Shown: positions 56,796-64,000 of the stretch, piece by piece
Position numbering within the stretch: position 1 is the first letter of the stretch
How the letters are laid out: the number at the start of each line of letters is the position of its first letter
DNA from: Buxus sempervirens
Taxonomy: Eukaryota; Streptophyta; Magnoliopsida; Buxales; Buxaceae
Assembly (NCBI GenBank): GCA_947561395.2
Contig: OX387185.1
Location: 22,821,866 to 22,885,865, forward strand
Length of the DNA: 64,000 bases
Reading direction: 5' to 3'
The notes under the pieces: model-generated
What the model saw: only the letters and a program-made list of their open reading frames with translations
What the model was told of the DNA's origin: nothing
Databases searched by the model: none
Made by a program: the position numbers and the translations under genes

Positions 56796-59230
56796 TGTAA
56801 GACCCCGAATTTTCCTAAATATAAAAGTAAAATAATAATTAATATTCTTGAGGATTATTATTGATAGAAATATTTTATTAATGTAGGTGATATCATAATT
56901 AGTAGAGATCCAGAGTTGGGTGCAGATCCGACTGTCTGATTGTGAGATATCGAGGTATGATCAATAGTTTAATTCTGATGAATAGTGATTGGGCAAGGTA
57001 CATTGAGTTTTATGTAAATGTGTTGCGTGGGATAGGAGGTATATAAATACGTTAAAAATAACCTAGGAGAATATGTTGGTATTCTATTCGTATACCTTTT
57101 TGTTTGCTGAGTACTCGACGGCCGCAGAATACAGAAGTCGCGCGACCGAAGAAGAAAGGAAGAAGAAGAAGAAGGAAAATGGAGAGTATTGCTTTGATAT
57201 TCATCTCCCGAGCATTGCCTGGTATCAGTGAAGAAGAGTAAACACTGTTGGTTAGAGGAAGAAGAGGAGAAACGTTCGCAGGAGGTAGGCAACACTGTTT
57301 TGACGTTGGTTTTGTATTCACGATTGGTTTAATCTCCATTGCATGTTTTTATGTTGTATATTCATGTATTTAGTTTGATAACAACCTTATAAGCATGATA
57401 GTATCGATTTGAGCATGAAGAATCAAGTTTTTGAATACTGTATGTTCGTTTTTGGGAGACCGCTGAGCTTACTGTGCTCAGCGATTCTCGGCACTCCCAG
57501 GTGCTCGTTGAAATAAGTAGACCGCCTACTAACTTATCGTTGGCGATTGATTTTTAACTACCGCCTACCCTAGACCGCTTGAGCGATCCTAGGTGATCCT
57601 GAGCGCTCTGTGTAGAAAATGTAGATTTTTGTATTTTTAACCCTTGATTCAATTCTAAACTATTTTTAACAAATTTTAACCTTTAAATAAGATGTTTTAA
57701 GACCAAAATAAATTACCAATTCCCTGTTTTACAAAAGAATAAAAATAGGAAGGTATTTAGGGTAATTAGTGGCCAAGCTTGGTAAATAGCAAGAAACCTA
57801 AGTTTTGGAAGAACTGAACTTGTAAACTTGAGAGAATTAATTGACATGTAAATTTATACTGTCAACTAGAATATGATATACAGGATTTCGAGATCAGATT
57901 TTGAACACAGTTAACCCAATAAGGAAAGAAATTATAGATATAACCATTATATGCCGCTTGGCACTATTACATACAGAAATATTAGTCCTTAGGGATTGTT
58001 GGTGTCTAGTGGGCATAGCTGGTTATGGATCCATAGTTTTGGCTAGATAGCTAAGGGATATTTCATTTTGGTTGGGTTACTCCGTGTTGCGAACGCGTTT
58101 CCTTTGCAAGTTGGTTTGCTCTGGAGGATCCTATGTCTGAAGGGACACCCTGGTGCTCCGCTAGTGATTCCCTGTATATGTGGATAAGCGACCATCTCCA
58201 TGTATTGATTTCAATGCTGCATGCTACTGGTACTTGCCAACTCGGTTGAGTTCATGTGCAATAAGTCGATGATTACGGCTCTTATCTAAGGCGATCTTCA
58301 CGGGTTTAAGTATCATTAGTAGCGTCGCCCATAAGCCGCACAGTGGTATAGCATATGGTTGAGAGTCATCTAAAACGTGTATCTTTCTTTGTGAGTCCTA
58401 CAATGATACTGAGATCACAAACACTTACTTCTGATATTGTTCACATGCTGGACGCATGTATTGGATGCTATGGTTGGATGTGACTGTTTAATACATCCTG
58501 GATTGTTATATTAGATTTTATTATTGATTTCTGAGTCATGATCTTGATAAACTTTATACTGTTCACAAATACTTAAACTGTTTTACATACTGATTTGTAT
58601 TCCATTATCGATATGAATGTTTATACGAGTCTGTTTACTCGAGACTGCTTATTCGTGCATGAACATCTATTATTACTGATTATAAACTGTTTATAGCATG
58701 CATGTGTTGTCTACTAAGATATTCGTATCTCACCCTACTTGTTTATGTTATTTTTTAGCTGATACGAGAGAGGGGGATCATAGTCGTGATTTCCAGAGTG
58801 ATCTTGTTGACTATTTGCCAGAGGCGTATTATTATCCCGATTGATTTGAGGTTGAGGAAAGATGATTGATGAGACTTTAGATAGTTTGATATTATTTTAT
58901 TAATTAATTGATTTTGATGTATCTAAGAGATTAAGTGATTAGAACCTTTTGATTATTAGCAAACTTAAATGATTAATTGGATTGGATGGTTTATTTGACT
59001 TCTTTTATGAAGATGTTGGTATACACTTCCGCACATTAATGTTCCGCACTCTGATAGTTTATAAATAAATGATTTATTTAATTCTTTAGTCTGGTTAATT
59101 ATTGATGATTATTTGATATGGGCCAGTAGCATCTCGAATTCGGTTGTTGAGCTGGATTCGGGTTGTTACAGTAGCGAACTGGATTCGAGTTAGGTGCCGG
59201 TTTGCATTGACCTGGGTTTGGGGCATTACA
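56796..59230 (+). mobile_element. Alpha solo LTR, copy F
   Basis: 2435 bp, TGTAAGACCCC...GGGGCATTACA, perfect duplication ACACC (56791-56795, 59231-59235). TATATAAATA near 57039, donor-like GAG/GTAGGC (57284/57285), CpG block 57455-57615, hairpin 58716-58731, acceptor-like TTTTTTAG ending 58758. No minisatellite. Same subfamily as copy A. Confidence 0.92.
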
Positions 59231-59235
59231 ACACC

Positions 59236-59428
59236 TCTCTCTCTCTCTCTCTCCTCCATGCGCACCCATGCATGCATCATGCATACCTCTCTCTCTCTCT
59301 CTCTCTCTTTCTCATGATTAATGTTCCCCATGTGCATCCCTCATGCATCACACATCACCCATGCATCAACTCTCTCTCTCTCACTCCCCATGCATCATGC
59401 ACCACACTCATGCATCACCCCATGCATA

Positions 59429-59489
<61 letters not shown>

Positions 59490-59490
59490 A
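59236..59490 (+). repeat. CT microsatellites, X 3' LTR right of copy F
   Basis: CT tracts alternating with CCATGCATGCATC-like words, homologous to 39400-39640. Confidence 0.9.
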
Positions 59491-60699
59491 TGAATGCATG
59501 CATCTTCCATGCATTGCCCATTATAAACCCCCCATAACCCCATACGTAGAGAGGAGGAGCTCATTTTTTGGCTCATCTCATTTCCTCTCCAACCTCTTTC
59601 CCAAGCTCTTTTCATCTCTCCCACTAGTTCATCCCACTTCTCCAAGTCCCTCCTTGCCTCCTAAATCACCTAAGCTCCATTCTAAGACACTTTGATCCCT
59701 CCCCAACCTATCCTCCTTCACAAAAAGTCTTGCAAGATCCCAAGAAGCTGCTGTTGGAGTCGGAGGGAACATCTCCAGCTCTTGTGGTGTTTCAAAGGAC
59801 CTCAATCACATCTCAAAAGGGCTCTCAGCCCCCAAGGTAAAGCTTCCATATGTATCTTGTTCACCATATATGGATATGAGCATGTTCCAAGCATTTCATG
59901 GTGTTCTCCATTTTTTAACATGTTATCTTTCTCTCCAAGCATGTTAGTGCCTATTTTCTTCACTTTTCTTCTTCATTTCGAATGAGAAAACCCCCATGGT
60001 AAAGGGGAATGCACGAATGGACCTAAGGGAGGAAGAGGGTGTTATTTTCATAACCTTAAGGTCTTCAAAGTTGATGTTACGTTTCTAATTTTTCCTATTT
60101 AAACAAGGGAGCTTGTTCCCCTCCTCTTAACTCTCATGTACCCCTTTTCATAAGCCCCTTTGTCCTTTCTCTTGCTTGTTTTTCTTTATCTTCATGATAG
60201 CTAGTCTTAGCATGTTTTAGAACATTGATTTCAGCATTTTTTAAGCTCCATGAAGCATACGTATACATGTGTAAAGGATCCCATATGCATGCTCCCACAC
60301 CCCCAAGGTACCCTAAGTTGAGTTTGTATACATCTTGCATGGACGTCATGATAAGTCCCCTTGATTGGATTTGTTAGCGTCCACTCATGTACACATGCAC
60401 ACTTTGTGTTTACCCACTGATTTTGGTAACTTCATGTGCCCCATTTGTTTGCTGCCATGTGAGTTGGGAAAACCCAAAAGGCAAGCCCATTCAAGAAAAT
60501 CCCAAAAAAAGACCACTTTCAGACTGATCCGACAACTCAGGTCGGATCAGTAGATTTTTATTTGTAGCCGACCATGGGTTATTTGTAGCCGACCACCCAT
60601 GGTTGGTGTAAGCACCTTATTTTTGCACCCCTGGAATTGCTGAAAATGAAAACCCTGGCAGAAAGTCAAACCCCGAGGGGACAAAAAGTTGAATTTTTG

Positions 60700-61250
60700 A
60701 TTAAGTGATATTTGGCCACCTTGCTTTATATCATTGGATAGAGAATCTCGACATGATTCCAACGCAACTGAGTTTTTAGGAATCGGAGTCTGGATGAAGG
60801 TTCTGCAGGAGGTCAAACTTGGGCAAAGCCAAAAGTTGACTTTATACTAAAATCCGATCCAGCCGCCTTGCTTTATATCACTGGATAGAGAATCTCGACA
60901 CGATTCCAACGCAACTGAGTTTGTAGGAATCGGAGTCCGGATGAAGGTCCTGCGGGTAGTCAAACTTGAGCGAAGCCAAAAGTTGACTTTCTGCTAAAAT
61001 CCGATCCAGAGGCCTTGCTTTATATCATTGGATAGAGAATCTCGACATGGTTCCAACGCAACTGAGTTTGCAGGAATCGAAGTCCAGATGAAGGTTCTGC
61101 GGGCGGTCAAACTTGGGCGAAGCCAAAAGTTGACTTTCTGCTAAAATCCGATCCAGAGGCCTACCCCTAGGTCATGGGATAGAGGGCTCCGATACAATTC
61201 TAACACAACTGAGTTTGCCCAGATTGGAGCCCGGATGAAAAAAATATGAG
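60700..61250 (+). repeat. U3 tandem repeats in LTR H
   Basis: Four units of about 130-150 bp ('gatagagaatctcgacatg' then 'attccaacgcaactgagttt' then 'ggaatcggagtccggatgaa'). Two units are usual in the other beta LTRs. Arms GATTCC and GGAATC flank a core with the MYB-type word CAACTG. Confidence 0.88.
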
Positions 61251-61478
61251 CTGACAAAATTCCTGAGCAGCAAAACCGGCAATCTGCGCGCGTGGCAAAA
61301 AGCTGCACACGTGGCGAGTTGCACAGGAAAATATCTCAGGGATCAAATCCGTAAATATCCAAACATTCAAAAGATCCCAGGGACCAATCTGAAAATATTT
61401 GTAAATATCTGAATAAAATAATATTAAATCCAAATATCCCAGGGACCATATCCTAATTTTCGGATTTTTTAAACAAAC

Positions 61479-61572
61479 GAGCGGCGGCATTTATTGTTTT
61501 GTCATAATTATGCCGCTCGCGCGAACGTGGCAAGCGGTATGCGCTCACCTTGAGCTGGGCGCCAAAGTGAGC
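61479..61572 (+). repeat. Palindrome block upstream of TATA, LTR H
   Basis: Hairpin arms GAGCGGC...GCCGCTC (61479-61519) and GCTCAC/GTGAGC (61543-61572), just upstream of TATA at 61591. Confidence 0.75.
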
Positions 61573-62409
61573 AGATACCCCTTTTCCCTTGCCTATATAA
61601 GCCACGCGAGTCTTCATTGCAAGGGGTTGGGCATTTCTTGGGGGTTGGACATTCTTAAGGGTTGAAGATTTTTTTAAGGTCGGGAAATTTTTTGGTTCGG
61701 ACTTTTGGGGGTTCGGAAATTGTGGAGGTTGGATTTGAGGGTTTGCTGTTCTTCGGCATTCAAAGGAGAAGGAGGAGCTTGCCGAGTGAGCCCAAAGGAG
61801 GAGAGTTCAACCGCTGCTGGAGCTTCAAAGGGGGAGCCTACCTTCTCACTTCAGAAGGGTGTTTTGACACCCATGTAATGTTCCCGACCATCCCCTTTTT
61901 TCGAATATAAGCTCATTTCAAGCATAGCATGTCATGATGTTTTACATTCTACCATTTTGTTTACTACTACTGCTGGTGTGATTCGAAGGAGAGCATGTTC
62001 CCCGTGGTCATTTCATCTCGTGTACCCCATTATAAACCCCCTTGTCCCTTCACTGTTAATTTGTTGATGTGTGATTTTGAGGTTCGGTTTACGATATGTT
62101 AGGTTAGATTAATTCCAATACAAGTTTAAGTGCCTTCTGGGGGTGGTCGAAGCCCGGGGAAGTGTTCTGGGCAATATTATTCGTGATGTATTTTGATTGC
62201 ATGGTTGTATTGTGAGTTTTCTGGCTTCCTGGAACATCATGAGTCCGAGCATGAAAGGGAATTACAACTTGAGATAAAATGTGTTTAGATTAAATCCAAA
62301 ACTAGTTGGGAAGTGTTCTGGGCATATTAGGAGACTAGTGGAACAATTACAGGCCGAAAAAGATCGGCCAGAGATGGATATCTCGAAATAACAGAGAGTT
62401 GAAAATCAC

Positions 62410-62660
62410 AGTGAATAGCCGCTCACTTGCGCTCACTTAGGAAGTAGGCATCCCTTTTATTTCACTACCCGCCGAGCTGGCACCCACTTGGCGCTCAGCT
62501 CGCGCTCACTTAAAACCATGTGCAATTCTGGCGCCCATCTCGCGCCCACTTGGAGCTCAGCTCGCGCTCATTTTCCGCCCAGCTCGCGCTCACTTAGTAT
62601 CGAGTGAGCGCTAGGTCCAAATTTTGCCTGGTTCTTAGCGCCTACTGGCGCTCACTTCAG
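62410..62660 (+). repeat. gcgctcac word block, LTR H
   Basis: Many repeats of GCGCTCACTT, GAGCTCAGCTCG and GGCGCCCA; one perfect 9-bp stem GCGCTCACT/AGTGAGCGC at 62586-62611. Shares GCGCTCAC and GAGCTGG with the upstream block of the same LTR. Confidence 0.85.
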
Positions 62661-64000
62661 GAATTGAGTGCATACCCCTAAAACATGCCGAATTGCTGTA
62701 TTTTTGAAATTTTCCAAAAATACCCTTTACCGTACCGCGGGGGGCAAAGCCCCCTGCACCCCCACCCCCTTTGTTCGCTACGCATCCAACTAATTCCTTG
62801 GTACGGGGAGGTACCCCGCCCCGTGGGCTCCGCTTCGCTTCGCCCACAGGGGCCCCGGGTACCTCCCCTTGGACCCAGCATAATGAGCTAATCTCTCCTT
62901 GCTAAGTATTAATTTTGATATGTTTCTGTGGCCTATATTCTGTAACCTACTTTTGTTAAGTATGGGTGGCATTCCTAAATCATGCCAAATGAACCAATAG
63001 GGTTTCCGGGTTACCCGGAAACCCAACATGGGACATGGACCCTCGGTCCAACTTGATTTCCAGGGGGCCTTCCAACGGGGCCCACCAAGCCCGACCAATT
63101 CATTTTGCATAACTAAAATAATAAAAGATTTGAGTGGGCCAGACCACTTGAGGCCCACCCAAGCCCTAATTGGGCCATGCATGATTAAAGTAGGATGTGG
63201 TTTGGCCGATACCACGGGTAGGGCCTATCGGGCCCACTAAGCCCATGAACCCAACCAACTTAGGGTTTCAAAACCCGAACTCAGGAAGTCTTGAGTTTTC
63301 AAGCCCAAGCCCAGGTAAAAGGCCCCAAGCCCAACACTTGGCCATTTTGTCACAGATAAGCAAGATAATCAAAACCACTTGGCAACCAACTGTGGGGCCC
63401 ACCCAAGGGCCCACAAGGCAATCCCGGGCCACTTTTGACATGAAATCCACTTAACTAATCCAACCTGAACTTCAAAATAAAATCAATTCAAAATTGAACC
63501 AAAGTCCAAAGGGCCACACGTGGCCCACCAAGGAACACATGGGCCACACTTGACCCACCAAGAGATACCGTGGGCCTTCCAACAGGGCCCACCCTATCAG
63601 ACCCAGATCATCCTAATTAAAAAGGTAAAATCAAGTAAAGGGACCCACACCACTTTGGCGGTCCCGCCAGACTTAATCAAATTTCATGCTAGAATAGGAA
63701 TCGGGTGAGTGAGAGACCAGAATTGACTCAAACCAAGGAAACCTACGGGACCCGTCACTTGACGGGGTGGACTGGGGTGTCTACGGACTTCCCCAAACCG
63801 CAACCGAGCCCCTACTTAGAATCTCAAAGCCGCAGACCAAAAGCCTTAGTAGAAGAACTTAGGCACCCAGGTGTCTGCCTGCACCCCATCAGGCAGTGGC
63901 GACTCCAAACAAAACCCGAGCCACGCATCGTTTTGCGTGCGCCTCATTGTGCGGCCGAAATCGGGTGCGCACAGTCGGCTACATGTATTTCTGTGTGTAG

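Larger units (their letters stand above)
60607..63973 (+). mobile_element. Beta solo LTR H, complete
   Basis: 3367 bp, TGTAAGCACC...GGTGCGCACA, duplication GTTGG/GTCGG (60602-60606, 63974-63978). Four U3 repeats (about 60700-61250), palindrome block 61479-61572, TATA (GCCTATATAAGCC, 61591-61603), word block 62410-62660, TGGGCC-rich stretch 62990-63720 and the terminal signature. No primer site or coding region follows, so it is solo. It defines the 3' terminus used to recognise the inverted copies. Confidence 0.92.
38663..64000 (+). mobile_element. Element X: gag-only Tat-type retrotransposon
   Basis: 5' LTR 38663-41813, tRNA-Arg-like primer site 41817, leader to 48675, gag 48676-50242, 3' region, polypurine tract 55934-55946, 3' LTR from 55947 past the window end. 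No protease, RT, RNase H or integrase remains between gag and the polypurine tract, even allowing for the insertion at 52317-55485. The two LTRs are nearly identical where they can be compared (39838-40131 against 59692-59985 differ at very few positions), so it is younger than element 1. It would need another element's enzymes. Confidence 0.88.
55947..64000 (+). mobile_element. 3' LTR of element X, interrupted, runs off window
   Basis: TGTAAGCACCCAAATTTTG at 55947, same sequence as the 5' LTR. Pieces: 55947-56795, 59231-60606 and 63974-64000; alpha copy F and beta LTR H fill the gaps. The last bases match 40700 onward of the 5' LTR, so roughly 1.1 kb of LTR should follow the window. Confidence 0.92.

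Noticed and set aside
62635..62891. Small Gly/Pro-rich open frames near 62.7-62.9 kb
   Set aside because: Overlap on both strands in a GC-rich palindrome (ggtacggggaggtaccccg region) inside LTR H; no coding evidence.

Overview
This 64 kb window is plant nuclear DNA made almost entirely of LTR retrotransposons nested in one another. The evidence is Ty3/gypsy polyproteins of the Tat/Ogre type (tRNA-Arg-like primer site, second 'archaeal-type' RNase H, Tat-style gag knuckle), a Cassandra-type TRIM carrying 5S rRNA sequence, TG...CA termini and 5-bp target duplications. I found no host gene, tRNA, rRNA operon or bacterial-type feature. It looks like gene-poor heterochromatin of an angiosperm; I cannot name the species.

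Layout. (1) 1-1110: end of an inverted Tat-type LTR (family beta, TGTAAGCACC...GTGCGCACA in sense). (2) 1111-25752: body of an old, degenerate Tat element ('element 1') with gag, protease, RT, RNase H, archaeal-type RNase H and integrase in order. It is broken by four long non-coding insertions of family alpha (TGTAAAACCCC...GGCGTTACA in sense) at 1744-4126, 6528-9323, 9532-12857 and 16066-22432; the last contains a fifth (18542-21739). (3) 25753-28268: 3' LTR of element 1 (beta, plus strand), interrupted by a complete Cassandra-type TRIM (27409-28195). (4) 28269-37965: four minus-strand beta LTRs stacked in each other, the last (33904-37965) complete with target duplication GGGAG. (5) 37971-38662: AT-rich sequence I cannot assign. 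(6) 38663 to the window end: a younger element X with a 3.15 kb 5' LTR, primer site, a very long repeat-rich leader, a degenerate gag, no pol, polypurine tract, and a 3' LTR running off the window. X is interrupted by alpha copies at 45019-48413, 52317-55485 and 56796-59230 and by a complete beta solo LTR at 60607-63973.

The unexpected signal is in the non-coding DNA. Beta LTRs carry arrays of short imperfect palindromes just upstream of the TATA box and again downstream in the transcribed part. The palindrome 'word' differs between copies, but in at least two copies the same private word is used at both places. Leaders and 3' regions carry further hairpin arrays, one with apparent compensatory changes. 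Alpha LTRs keep a splice-donor-like site (AG/GTAGGT) and a splice-acceptor-like site (TTTTCAG) that would bracket a 1.5-2.3 kb intron. That intron would hold a CpG-rich word block, a copy-specific minisatellite and a conserved hairpin (GAGATA-TTCG-TATCTC).

All boundaries come from reading termini and target duplications by eye. No alignment, folding or database search was run; lineage names rest on recognised motifs.
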